DNA from: an uncultured Ruminiclostridium sp.
GTDB taxonomy: Bacteria > Bacillota > Clostridia > Oscillospirales > Ruminococcaceae
Assembly: GCA_947630175.1 (NCBI GenBank)
Contig: CANRGJ010000004.1
Coordinates: 1 to 64,000, forward strand
DNA: 64,000 nucleotides
Direction: 5' to 3'
Shown here: positions 20,010-28,166 of the stretch, in pieces
Numbering within the stretch: the stretch's first letter is position 1
How the letters are laid out: each line of letters opens with the position of its first letter
Position numbers and translations under genes: made by a program
The notes under the pieces: model-generated
Database searches by the model: none
What the model was told of the DNA's origin: nothing
What the model saw: the letters and a program-made list of their open reading frames with translations, nothing else

Positions 20010-20675
20010 TTACCGATTATATTTCAACAACTCATCCATTATGTTTTTTATCATATTATGGATAGTATCGATAGATTTCGGTTCATTATTTTTAGAACAA
20101 TCAATAATGTGCCAGCCCTCCAGCTTTGCAACGTATAAAGCGGCTCTGCGGCAGGACGCCATAAATTCCATATTGCTTTCGTGCGCATCTAAACGTGATG
20201 GATCGCCGTTATACCGTTTTAGCAAAAGATGTCTTGAGATCTCAGGCGGCATATCAAGAAAAATCGTAGCCGTTGGTCTGGGAATTTTAAACCTGTTGTA
20301 TTCCATATCGAACAGCCATTCCATATATTCATTCCAATTGCTTTCAGGGAGCTTTGTCATCTGATATATAGCGTTGCTGCTGACGTATCTGGCTGATATT
20401 ATGGTTTTTCCCTCTTTAAAATCCTTTTCCCAATCCGTCTTGAAGCTGGTGTATCTGTCGATCGCATAAAAGCTGCTCGCCGTATATGCGCTGACAAATT
20501 TATCGTTTTCGCTGTATACACCGCTTAAATAATTACTCACTATTTTACCGGAGGGAGAATCGTAATTGGGAAATGTTATATATCTGAAATCCGTATATGT
20601 TTTTTTCAGCAATTCAAGCTGTGTGGTCTTTCCGCCGCCGTCCAGCCCTTCTATAACTATCAGTTTACTTGCCAC
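20010..20675 (-). CDS. tmk: Thymidylate kinase family protein
   Basis: P-loop kinase with EGLDGGGKTTQ near the N-terminus, DR motif in AIDRYTSF, lid-like Arg in SARYVSSNAIYQM, and FLDMPPEISRHLL. It phosphorylates dTMP to dTDP. I choose the GTG at 20675 (221 residues) because GGAG sits seven bases upstream; the ATG at 20693 (227 residues) has no site. Some positions differ from classical Tmk (GGGKTT, and no clear DRF helix), so a deoxynucleoside-kinase-like paralogue is possible. Confidence 0.88.
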   Translation of the reverse strand: MASKLIVIEGLDGGGKTTQLELLKKTYTDFRYITFPNYDSPSGKIVSNYLSGVYSENDKFVSAYTASSFYAIDRYTSFKTDWEKDFKEGKTIISARYVSSNAIYQMTKLPESNWNEYMEWLFDMEYNRFKIPRPTATIFLDMPPEISRHLLLKRYNGDPSRLDAHESNMEFMASCRRAALYVAKLEGWHIIDCSKNNEPKSIDTIHNMIKNIMDELLKYNR

Positions 20676-20756
20676 AGAAATTCTCCGTTTCATTATTTGT
20701 TAAAACTGAATGATCTGAAATATACAATCAATAGAATTTTACCACAAATTTCTTTA

Positions 20757-21920
20757 TTAGTCAAGTTCGGTCATTTGTCTTTCGATATTGATTATCGGAT
20801 TCAAAGCTTTATCCTTTTGACTTATGAAATCGGTGACCTCTTCTCTCAGCTGTTCTGTGCCGATATTGAATTTGTAAGGAATAACAAGATCAAAATGTAT
20901 TGTGGAGCCTGTCAGTCTGAAATCATGCACAGAAAGGGACGGCTCGATAGATTTTATAAATGATATGATACTGCTCAGCAGCTCATCTAATTTTGTATCG
21001 TTTACATCAACAGGGTCGATATGGATAGTGGCTGTACAATGGAATTTTTGCTCAAGTTCCGTTTCTATCAGGTCAATAAGAGCATGAGCCTCTGAAAGGC
21101 TGACGCAGGAAGGGACCTCAGCATGAAGTGATATAATGCTGACGCCAACGCCGTAGTTATGTATTAGAAGGTCATGTATTCCTATTATTCCGTCATATGA
21201 ACAAACGGTTTCTTTTATGTTTTTTGAAAGCTCTTTGTTGGGCATTTGACCCAATAAGGGAGAAAGGCTCTCTTTTGCTGTTTTTATTCCCGAATAAACA
21301 ATAAAAAGTGAAACCAGCAGTCCGATATACCCGTCTGCGTTAAGGTGAGCAAAATAATTTATCGCTATACCGATAAGAACTGCGGCAGTCGAAATAACAT
21401 CGGATATGCTGTCGGTCGCTGTTGCTTTCATAGCAACCGAATCTATCATATTACCCATTTTTCTGTTGAAAATATACATCCAGAATTTCAAAGCGATAGA
21501 TATGCAGAGTATTATCACAGTAAACAGGTCATATTCGGGAACGGAAGCAAAAATTATTTTTTCAACAGAAGTTCTTGCAAGTTCGACGCCCATCAGGGTG
21601 ATAATAAAAGAGATTATCAGTCCCGCTACGTACTCCGCCCTGCCGTGACCGAACGGATGTTCCCTGTCGGGCGGAGAAAGAGCGATTTTAAATCCCACAA
21701 TATTCACTATTGACGAGCCTGCGTCGGAAAGGTTGTTCAGTGAGTCGGCTACTACTGATATTGCGCCTGAAAAAATTCCCGCAAATATTTTTCCGATAAA
21801 TAGCACAAGATTTATGAATATTCCTGTCAAGCCTGACAGAAAACCGCATTTTTTCCTTACCAAAGGGTCGTCCTTGTTTAAATTGGCGCCTATAAACAGC
21901 TTTATGAGAAAATTTGTCAT
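20757..21920 (-). CDS. Cation diffusion facilitator (CDF) transporter
   Basis: 387 residues. Six N-terminal helices with metal-site motifs VVADSLNNLSDAGSS (TM2 DxxxD-like) and DSVAMKATATDSISDVIST (TM5), HPFGHGRAEYVAG loop, then a cytoplasmic C-terminal domain (about 215-385) with IHDLLIHNYGVGVSIISLHAEVP. It exports divalent cations (Zn, Mn, Fe or Co) in exchange for protons. GGAG lies six bases before ATG 21920. Promoter at 21962-21990. The C-terminal domain is longer than usual and carries a second ferredoxin-like stretch. Confidence 0.93.
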   Translation of the reverse strand: MTNFLIKLFIGANLNKDDPLVRKKCGFLSGLTGIFINLVLFIGKIFAGIFSGAISVVADSLNNLSDAGSSIVNIVGFKIALSPPDREHPFGHGRAEYVAGLIISFIITLMGVELARTSVEKIIFASVPEYDLFTVIILCISIALKFWMYIFNRKMGNMIDSVAMKATATDSISDVISTAAVLIGIAINYFAHLNADGYIGLLVSLFIVYSGIKTAKESLSPLLGQMPNKELSKNIKETVCSYDGIIGIHDLLIHNYGVGVSIISLHAEVPSCVSLSEAHALIDLIETELEQKFHCTATIHIDPVDVNDTKLDELLSSIISFIKSIEPSLSVHDFRLTGSTIHFDLVIPYKFNIGTEQLREEVTDFISQKDKALNPIINIERQMTELD

Positions 21921-21935
21921 AGGACTGCTCCATTC

Positions 21936-21990
21936 TTGACTTTTTTAATTATTTATGGTAAAGTATAACAGAAAAGCTGAGTTTTTTCAA
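21936..21990. promoter_or_regulatory. Overlapping divergent promoters (CDF gene and tRNA-Leu)
   Basis: Plus strand: TTGACT 21936-21941, 17-base spacer, TAAAGT 21959-21964, reading to tRNA-Leu. Minus strand: TTGAAA (21990-21985), 17-base spacer, TATACT (21967-21962), reading to the CDF gene. The two -10 boxes overlap, so the promoters cannot both be occupied. Confidence 0.75.
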
Positions 21991-22006
21991 GGGGAATAAT
22001 GTAAAT

Positions 22007-22091
22007 GCGCCTGTGGTGAAATTGGCAGACACGTTAGATTTAGGTTCTAATGCCTTACGGTGTGCAGGTTCAAGTCCTGTCAGGCGCACCA
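22007..22091 (+). tRNA. tRNA-Leu (TAG)
   Basis: 85-base cloverleaf with acceptor GCGCCTG/CAGGCGC, anticodon loop TTTAGGT (anticodon TAG), a long variable arm TGCCTTACGGTGT typical of leucine tRNAs, T-loop TTCAAGT and encoded CCA (22089-22091). Confidence 0.96.
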
Positions 22092-22240
22092 AACAGTACA
22101 AATCCGAACCTGTTCCAAATAGGCGACACTTTCGGATTATTTGCTTTCTTTAACAGGTACAAAACTATCCACTTCAAAATGGAAAAAATTATCCGACATT
22201 AAACTGCATGTACCACAAGTGAAAAAGCTGAAATAGTTAC
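22092..22240. other. Region downstream of tRNA-Leu, no gene seen
   Basis: About 150 A+T-rich bases with no plausible ORF. The terminator that follows contains AGGCGCACCA (22245-22254), identical to the last ten bases of the tRNA-Leu gene (22082-22091). This may be an attachment-site remnant or chance. Confidence 0.35.
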
Positions 22241-22265
22241 AAAAAGGCGCACCACTCGGTACGCC
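22241..22265 (-). terminator. Terminator of the small basic-protein gene
   Basis: On the minus strand GGCGTACC, loop GAGT, GGTGCGCC form an 8-bp stem with one G-T pair, followed by T5. Confidence 0.85.
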
Positions 22266-22374
22266 TGTCTCTTTTTATTCAATTTTATTATATACTTTGT
22301 TTTCCTATTACTGCCGCTTAAACTTGGCAACTTGGCAAATGCTTTTCACTCACACTCGAATGACTTTAATCGTG

Positions 22375-22533
22375 CTATTTTGTCTTTTTATCATTTTCTT
22401 TGCGAATAGTTCCAATCTTTTTGTCGCTTCTGGTGTCACGCCCATTTTGATTCCTAATTGTACCCGACGGAAGCCCTCTTGTTTTTTCGAATGTTCCGAC
22501 TGTACAATCACTTCTTGTTTTTCTTATTGCCAT
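22375..22533 (-). CDS. Small basic protein of unknown function
   Basis: 52 residues from the ATG at 22533, which has AAGGAG nine bases upstream; the ATG at 22557 lies before that site. The protein is Lys/Arg-rich and shows internal similarity: VGTFEKTRGLPSGTI, then DTRSDKKIGTIRKEN. A good terminator follows 110 bases on. No family recognised. Basic, low complexity and beside a tRNA, it could be a relic of a mobile element or a small DNA- or RNA-binding protein. Confidence 0.55.
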   Translation of the reverse strand: MAIRKTRSDCTVGTFEKTRGLPSGTIRNQNGRDTRSDKKIGTIRKENDKKTK

Positions 22534-22567
22534 AATACATTTCTCCTTCCGATGCAAATTATTTAAT

Positions 22568-22993
22568 TTACCATATGCATATAAGACATATAATTATAAA
22601 AAAGACTAGCACGGCATAAGTAACATAATCCAAAACTTTCCAAAAATCAAAATTTTTCGTAAAAATATCTTTTAATAGCCAAAATGGTGTTAAAAACAGT
22701 CCTAAAATCTCCTCTGCAATATGGGAAAAAATTATAACTAAAATAAAATCAGAGTCAAATGTCAAGCCCTCACCGTGATCAAAGTATTTAGTTTCAAATG
22801 CGCCAATAACTGCTATCGGAATAAATAAAACGCTCGCCCAAAATAGATAGCAAAAGAAAAAAGCTGGAAATCCTTGTGGATTAAAGCCATAATTTACCAT
22901 CTCAGAAACGCCAACTTTTTTCAGTGTCAGACAAACAATAGTGGTTATCAGCCCATAAAATGATATTTCATGTAGTTTTCCTAAAAAAGACAT
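22568..22993 (-). CDS. Small membrane protein of unknown function
   Basis: 141 residues from ATG 22993, which has GGAG seven bases upstream and a consensus promoter at 23024-23052; the longer open frame to 23080 would begin upstream of that promoter. Hydrophobic helices at about 10-30, 45-70, 88-112 and 120-141 suggest four membrane spans, with a charged segment FETKYFDHGEGLTFDSD between helices 2 and 3. No family recognised. The small basic gene lies 34 bases downstream, so they may be co-transcribed. Codon use is more A+T-rich than in neighbours. Confidence 0.7.
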   Translation of the reverse strand: MSFLGKLHEISFYGLITTIVCLTLKKVGVSEMVNYGFNPQGFPAFFFCYLFWASVLFIPIAVIGAFETKYFDHGEGLTFDSDFILVIIFSHIAEEILGLFLTPFWLLKDIFTKNFDFWKVLDYVTYAVLVFFIIICLICIW

Positions 22994-23023
22994 ATGACTG
23001 CTCCACAATCTATAATATAATTT

Positions 23024-23052
23024 ATTATAAATCAACAGTAGCAGATTGTCAA
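23024..23052 (-). promoter_or_regulatory. Consensus sigma-A promoter
   Basis: Minus strand TTGACA (23052-23047), 17-base spacer, TATAAT (23029-23024), 31 bases before the membrane-protein start codon. Confidence 0.9.
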
Positions 23053-23121
23053 GTAAATCTGCAAGATTTTCAAAACTCAACGGTTTTTATATTTAACTAA
23101 AGCGATTTTATATAATTAAAA

Positions 23122-23841
23122 TCACAACTCAATTTTGCTGAGAACTTCTCCTATCTTCCCCTCTATAACGAGGTCGGCAGAGGAATCGGCAGCTGTTGCA
23201 GAAAGGTTGATTATCACCAGCTTATTTCCACGGTAATAATTTATCAGTCCCGCCGCAGGATAAACGGCAAGCGAAGTCCCACCTATAATAAGCATATCAC
23301 AGCTTGCTATAGCCCTGACTGCTCCGTTTATCACGTTCTGGTCGAGGGATTCACCGTATAAAACAACATCGGGTTTTATAAGTCCTCCACATTCACAGCG
23401 TGGCACGCCTGTGCTGTTCAGCATAAAGCGGGCGTCAAAATTCTTTCCGCATTTCTGACAGTAGTTGCGGTGAACAGAGCCGTGAAGCTCATAGACTCTT
23501 TTGCTTCCCGCCATCTGATGAAGTCCGTCGATATTCTGCGTAACTACCGCCGTCAGCTTTCCCGCCTTTTCCAATTCTGCCAGCTTTAAATGCGCCGCAT
23601 TGGGCTTTGCGTCAAGGCAGAGCATTTTATCACAGTAAAAACGGTAAAATTCTTCCGTCTTGCCGTAAAAGAAATCGTCGCTGAGTATCGTTTCGGGAGG
23701 AAAGTCGTATTTTTGATTATACAATCCGTCCACACTGCGAAAATCGGGAATACCGCTTTCGGTGGAAACGCCTGCTCCACCGAAAAACACCACGCTTTCC
23801 GCTTCTTTTATCATCTGGTTCAGTTTTTCTGTCTTATCCAT
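23122..23841 (-). CDS. cobB: NAD-dependent protein deacylase (sirtuin)
   Basis: 239 residues, full length for bacterial sirtuins. NAD-binding GGAGVSTESGIPDFRS (about 20-36), TQNIDGLHQMAG with catalytic-site Asn/Asp, catalytic His in ELHGSVHRNYC (about 119), and four zinc Cys: YCQKCG and CECGG. GGTSLAVYPAA closes the Rossmann fold. It removes acyl groups from lysines using NAD. It follows the GlnRS gene by three bases on the same strand. Confidence 0.95.
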   Translation of the reverse strand: MDKTEKLNQMIKEAESVVFFGGAGVSTESGIPDFRSVDGLYNQKYDFPPETILSDDFFYGKTEEFYRFYCDKMLCLDAKPNAAHLKLAELEKAGKLTAVVTQNIDGLHQMAGSKRVYELHGSVHRNYCQKCGKNFDARFMLNSTGVPRCECGGLIKPDVVLYGESLDQNVINGAVRAIASCDMLIIGGTSLAVYPAAGLINYYRGNKLVIINLSATAADSSADLVIEGKIGEVLSKIEL

Positions 23842-23844
23842 ACT

Positions 23845-25521
23845 TTAAAAAGGCTTTGAATCCTTCAGCTCAACTATTCTGTTGAACACGTCGTCATATT
23901 TTGAGTCCTTGCAGAAATAACCCAGGCGGACAAACTGGAACTTATCTCCCGCCTTTGCATCCTCAAGGCTTCTTTCCAACTTGCAGCCGACTTTCTTTAC
24001 TACCGATTCGGGGTTGAGATAATCGTCAAAGGTCTTTCCCTCAGGTATGGCGTTGGTATTTTCGATAGTGAACAGGTTGTTGTAGATATAAACATTACTG
24101 TCAATGCAGTCCTTTGCGCTTACCCAGTGGATAGTACCTTTTACTTTTCTTCCGTCAACAGGATTTCCGTTGCCGCTTTCAAGGTCGGCCGTACAGATTA
24201 TCTTGTCTATCGTTCCGTCCTCTTTGTAAATTACTTCCTTGAATTTTATGATGTATGCTCCCATAAGCCTTACTTCGCCGTCGGGTTTAAGTCTGAAATA
24301 CTTTGGAGGAGGAGCTGCGGAAAAGTCGTCCGATTCGATATAAATTTCCTTTGTGAATTTTACCTTGCGCTTTCCTGCGGTCTCATCATTTGGATTATTG
24401 GCAATCTCAAAAAATTCCTCTTTATCCTCGGGATAATTTTCGATAACCACCTTAATAGGATCAAGCACGGCTATTCTTCTTAAAGCGGTTTTGTTAAGCT
24501 CGTCCCGTATACAATGTTCAAGCAAAGCAATATCGACAACAGACAGGCTCTTGCATATACCTGCAAGCTCCACAAATCTGAAGATAGACTGGGGAGTATA
24601 TCCTCGTCTTCTCAGTGCGCAGAGCGTGGGCATTCTGGGGTCGTCCCAGCCGTCAACTACACCTGTTTCAACAAGCTGTCTGAGATACCTTTTGCTCATA
24701 ACGGTGTTGGTAACGTTAAGCCTTGCAAATTCGTACTGATGAGGAGGCTGTTCAAAGCCGATATTTTCGATCACCCAATCATAAAGGGGTCTGTGATTTT
24801 CAAACTCGATAGAACACATAGAGTGAGTTATTCCCTCCAGTGCGTCCTGAATGGGGTGCGCAAAGTCATACAAGGGGTAAATGCACCATTTGTCGCCCTG
24901 ACGGTGATGTCCCATATGAAGAATACGATAAATAGCGGGGTCTCTCATATTCATATTTGGACTTGCCATATCTATCTTTGCTCTCAATGTGCAGTACCCG
25001 TCGGGGAACTCGCCGTTTTTCATCTTCTCAAAAAGCTCAAGGTTTTCTTCAACGCTCCTGTCACGGTAAGGGCTGTTCTTGCCGGGCTCGGTGAGAGTTC
25101 CTCTGTATTCCTTCATCTGCTCATTGTTCAAATCACAAACATATGCTTTTCCTTTTTTGATAAGCTCAACTGCAAATTCATATGTTTTCTGGAAATAGTC
25201 GCTGCCGTAGAATATTGCGTCAGGTTCAGCGCCAAGCCACTTCAGATCCTCGATTATTGCCTCAACGTATTCGTTGTCCTCTTTTGTGGGGTTGGTATCG
25301 TCAAAGCGCAGATTGAACAGACCGCCGTATTTTTTTGCGGAGGTATAGTTGATGTAGATAGCCTTGGCGCTTCCTATATGAAGATATCCGTTAGGTTCGG
25401 GAGGAAAACGCGTGTGTATTTTCTTTACTCTCCCTGCCGCAAGGTCGCTTTCCATAATATCCGTAAGGAAATTGGAGTTATCCTCGTTTTCTTCTGTCAC
25501 TTTCTTTTCTTCGTCTGCCAT
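23845..25521 (-). CDS. glnS: Glutaminyl-tRNA synthetase
   Basis: 558 residues, like E. coli GlnRS (554). HIGH-like motif PPEPNGYLHIGSAKAI (about 41-56), KMSKS-like motif TVMSKRYLRQLV (about 275), DDTNPTKEDNEYVEAI, and a two-part beta-barrel anticodon domain in the last 220 residues. These separate it from GluRS. Most Firmicutes lack GlnRS and make Gln-tRNA with GatCAB, so the gene is of transferred origin in this lineage. Its ATG overlaps the gltX stop (TAATG). Confidence 0.95.
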   Translation of the reverse strand: MADEEKKVTEENEDNSNFLTDIMESDLAAGRVKKIHTRFPPEPNGYLHIGSAKAIYINYTSAKKYGGLFNLRFDDTNPTKEDNEYVEAIIEDLKWLGAEPDAIFYGSDYFQKTYEFAVELIKKGKAYVCDLNNEQMKEYRGTLTEPGKNSPYRDRSVEENLELFEKMKNGEFPDGYCTLRAKIDMASPNMNMRDPAIYRILHMGHHRQGDKWCIYPLYDFAHPIQDALEGITHSMCSIEFENHRPLYDWVIENIGFEQPPHQYEFARLNVTNTVMSKRYLRQLVETGVVDGWDDPRMPTLCALRRRGYTPQSIFRFVELAGICKSLSVVDIALLEHCIRDELNKTALRRIAVLDPIKVVIENYPEDKEEFFEIANNPNDETAGKRKVKFTKEIYIESDDFSAAPPPKYFRLKPDGEVRLMGAYIIKFKEVIYKEDGTIDKIICTADLESGNGNPVDGRKVKGTIHWVSAKDCIDSNVYIYNNLFTIENTNAIPEGKTFDDYLNPESVVKKVGCKLERSLEDAKAGDKFQFVRLGYFCKDSKYDDVFNRIVELKDSKPF

Positions 25522-27152
25522 TACAGTGTCTCCTTAAATTTATTTATTCTGTTTATAGTTTCTTCTTTGCCTAAAATTTTCATTACGGCGCAAAGGTCGG
25601 GGCTGTTCAGCTTACCTGTCACAGCTACTCTTATGAAAGAGCTTACGTCGCCCACATTTCCCTTCCAGCCGTCGGGATTTGCCTTGTATTTCTTTATATT
25701 GGGACAGAAACCGTTTTTCTCGCCAACTGCCTTTACCTTTTCAAACCAGACGTCCTGCGGGTCGTTTTCGTCATATCCCTCTGCAAAGCCGTCAAGGCAA
25801 GCAATAATATCCGCTTTGTCAAATCCCTCTATCATATCCTGATAACTGAAGTATTCAGGATAGAAAAATCCCATATAGCCTTTGGCGTCCTTCCATGTTT
25901 CAAGGTCTTTTCTGGGCTTGTTCCCGCCTCGTCCTATCTGAAGTATCGCCTTTGTGTAAGTTTCATCACGGGATAAAACCTGATAAAAGTCATTGTCAAA
26001 TTCCTTTGCCCATTTCGTCAGTCTGTCATACACCTGATCTGCGGTCATCCTGGAAACAGTGTTTTTGCTCACGTCTCCCAGCTTGACCAAATCAAACAGT
26101 GAACCGCTTGGGCTTATCTTCTTTACGGAAAAAGGAAAATCGTTTATATCAGCGTTGGGATTTGCCCTGCGCCAGTCCTCGAAATTGCTGTTGAGCAGCG
26201 TCATAACATATTCCACAACGCTTTCGGCGGGATAGCCGTCGCTGATATAATCGCTCATTCCCGCACCCTTATCCCTCTTTGACAGCTTTTTCTTTGAATC
26301 TCCCTCTTTTTTCATAAGCTGGGACAAATGCAGATATTTCGGCAGCTTAAAGCCCAGAGCATTGAAAAGCTGAATATGGTAAGGCAGACTTGAGAGCCAT
26401 TCCTCACCTCTTACCACGTGAGTTGTTCTCATCAGATGGTCGTCCACCGCGTGAGCAAGGTGATAGGTAGGCATACCGTCACTTTTCAGCAGGATATGGT
26501 CAATATGATTTTCAGTTACCTCAATAGTCCCTTTTATAAGGTCGGTGAATTTTATCTTGTGTTCGGGATCGCCCTCTGAACGCAGACGAAGTACATAAGG
26601 CAGACCCTTGTCAAGTCTTTCCTTTACTTCTTCAAGGCTGAGATTTCTGCACTTTACGTATTCGCCGTAATAACCCGGAGTTACTTTTTGAGCCTCCTGC
26701 CTTTCCCTCAGTTCTTTCATCTCTTCTTCGGTGCAGAAACAAGGATACGCCTTGCCCTGCCGTACAAGATCCTTTGCGTAAGTGCGGTAAATTTCCCTGC
26801 GCTCGCTTTGGCGGTACGGACCGTAGGCTCCTTCCTTTACAACGCTTTCGTCAAAATTTATGCCGAAAGTATTGAAAACATTGATAAGGTCGTATTCTGC
26901 GCCCTCGACTGCTCTTTTGGAGTCGGTGTCCTCGATCCTCAGATACAGAACGCCGCCGCTTTGATGAGCAAGCCTTTCCGATACAAGAACGGGATAAAGC
27001 CCGCCAAAATGAACAAATCCCGTGGGGCTCGGCGCAAATCTTGTCACCTTTGCGCCCTCGGGCAGATCCCTTTCGGGATAGAGCTTTTCGTAATAATCGG
27101 GAGTCTTATCCACGTCGGGGAACAACAGTTCTGCCAATGCATTATAATCCAT
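25521..27152 (-). CDS. gltX: Glutamyl-tRNA synthetase
   Basis: 543 residues from ATG 27152; the open frame to 27317 lacks a start signal and crosses the promoter. HIGH-like motif TRFAPSPTGFVHFGGL (about 37-52), RIEDTDSKRAVEGAEYDLI, and KMSKS-like KKKLSKRDKGAG (about 265). The C-terminal part is the helical GluRS anticodon domain. AAGGAG lies 24 bases before ATG, with a hairpin in between (AGCGTT CCT AACGCT) that would bring it to normal spacing. With glnS next to it, it is probably the Glu-specific enzyme, but a non-discriminating role is not excluded. Confidence 0.93.
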   Translation of the reverse strand: MDYNALAELLFPDVDKTPDYYEKLYPERDLPEGAKVTRFAPSPTGFVHFGGLYPVLVSERLAHQSGGVLYLRIEDTDSKRAVEGAEYDLINVFNTFGINFDESVVKEGAYGPYRQSERREIYRTYAKDLVRQGKAYPCFCTEEEMKELRERQEAQKVTPGYYGEYVKCRNLSLEEVKERLDKGLPYVLRLRSEGDPEHKIKFTDLIKGTIEVTENHIDHILLKSDGMPTYHLAHAVDDHLMRTTHVVRGEEWLSSLPYHIQLFNALGFKLPKYLHLSQLMKKEGDSKKKLSKRDKGAGMSDYISDGYPAESVVEYVMTLLNSNFEDWRRANPNADINDFPFSVKKISPSGSLFDLVKLGDVSKNTVSRMTADQVYDRLTKWAKEFDNDFYQVLSRDETYTKAILQIGRGGNKPRKDLETWKDAKGYMGFFYPEYFSYQDMIEGFDKADIIACLDGFAEGYDENDPQDVWFEKVKAVGEKNGFCPNIKKYKANPDGWKGNVGDVSSFIRVAVTGKLNSPDLCAVMKILGKEETINRINKFKETL

Positions 27153-27215
27153 ATTTATTTCAGCGTTAGGAACGCTTCTCCTTTCCGCACCCTTTAATTT
27201 ATTTTTGTTTTTATT

Positions 27216-27244
27216 ATGATACCACAAACAGCGATGAAATGCAA
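27216..27244 (-). promoter_or_regulatory. Promoter of the gltX-glnS-cobB operon
   Basis: Minus strand TTGCAT (27244-27239), 17-base spacer, TATCAT (27221-27216), 64 bases before the gltX ATG. Confidence 0.7.
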
Positions 27245-27288
27245 GAAAAATTTTACTTTCCTGCATAGACTGCCATACTTTTAATTTC

Positions 27289-27317
27289 TTGACAAGAATG
27301 AACGATTGTGATATCAT
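27289..27317 (+). promoter_or_regulatory. Promoter of the small gene at 27359
   Basis: TTGACA 27289-27294, 17-base spacer, TATCAT 27312-27317, divergent from the gltX promoter 45 bases away. Confidence 0.75.
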
Positions 27318-27358
27318 TTATAAAAAGCTTTATTTTAATATGAAAACGGGGTTTTGAT

Positions 27359-27613
27359 ATGCTTAAATACGGAACATGGGATCTGCCGGGAGAAGATTAT
27401 TTTCAGGCAAAAAATTCTTTTAAGGGGAGCAGGGATAACTTAAGATTTATCATTTCTCCCTGTGAGGACGGCATAAAAGCGTCTGTATGGAAAGGCGAAA
27501 AGTGCCTTGAATTATCCGAAATCATTGCTGAAAAAACATTTGAGCTTTGTGAACAGTCGTTGTATGAAATAAACGAATACCTCACTGCACAATATAACTT
27601 GCTTAATTCATAA
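27359..27613 (+). CDS. Small cytoplasmic protein of unknown function
   Basis: 84 residues, no signal peptide or membrane helix. The composition is soluble, and the C-terminal half is predicted helical (ELSEIIAEKTFELCEQSLYEINEYLTAQYN). It follows a near-consensus promoter by about 35 bases. The ribosome-binding site is weak (GGGG nine bases upstream). It precedes an amidase-domain gene by 50 bases. No family recognised. Confidence 0.65.
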   Translation: MLKYGTWDLPGEDYFQAKNSFKGSRDNLRFIISPCEDGIKASVWKGEKCLELSEIIAEKTFELCEQSLYEINEYLTAQYNLLNS

Positions 27614-27663
27614 AAATAAATTTTCCGTCGTATATTGTAAAAAATATGCGGAGGAAAACATTT

Positions 27664-28143
27664 ATGTATGACCGTGAAAAAGCCGTTGCATACGCAAGAA
27701 AGTGGGCGTATATGCGCAATCCCGAATATTATGCATTTGATGAGATAGGCGGGGACTGCACCAATTTTGTTTCACAATGCGTTTATGCGGGCTGCGGAAC
27801 GATGAATTATACGAAAGACACAGGCTGGTATTACAATAACATTAACGACAGAAGTGCGGCATGGACAGGGGTGGAATTTTTCTATGATTTCATCACATCA
27901 AACAAAGGAAAAGGTCCATACGCCGAAGAACTGCCGCTGTCGCTGGCAAAAGTCGGTGATGTGATACAGCTTTCATTTGACGGGGAAAAATTTACTCACG
28001 CACTTGTAATTACAAAAATTTTTCTTTTTCCCACGCCTGAAAATATATTGATAGCCTGTCATTCCTATGATTCGCTTGATAGAAGATTGAATACATACGG
28101 CTACAAAAAATCCCGTCTAATACATATACTGGGTTCAAGATAA
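27664..28143 (+). CDS. Amidase-domain (CHAP/NlpC-like) protein
   Basis: 159 residues from ATG 27664, with GGAGG eight bases upstream; the ATG at 27646 precedes that site. It matches the putative amidase domain found in many Clostridia: [38 protein letters not shown] with the candidate nucleophile Cys (about 38), and THALVITKI with the candidate His (about 118). There is no signal peptide, so whether it acts on peptidoglycan or on another amide is open. It lies 24 bases before lepA. Confidence 0.85.
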   Translation: MYDREKAVAYARKWAYMRNPEYYAFDEIGGDCTNFVSQCVYAGCGTMNYTKDTGWYYNNINDRSAAWTGVEFFYDFITSNKGKGPYAEELPLSLAKVGDVIQLSFDGEKFTHALVITKIFLFPTPENILIACHSYDSLDRRLNTYGYKKSRLIHILGSR

Positions 28144-28166
28144 ATAAAGAAAGGACAGCAAAAACA

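Noticed and set aside
22082..22254. tRNA-Leu 3' end repeated as an attachment site of a mobile element
   Set aside because: The repeat is only ten bases, lies within a terminator hairpin and no integrase is present; kept only as a weak hint.
23845..25521. GlnRS gene as a second GluRS
   Set aside because: The two-barrel C-terminal domain, the length and the HIGH/KMSKS variants are those of GlnRS, not GluRS.
24514..25842. 442-codon plus-strand ORF spanning the glnS-gltX junction
   Set aside because: It is antisense to two genes with clear synthetase motifs; codon pattern and lack of a start signal mark it as a shadow.
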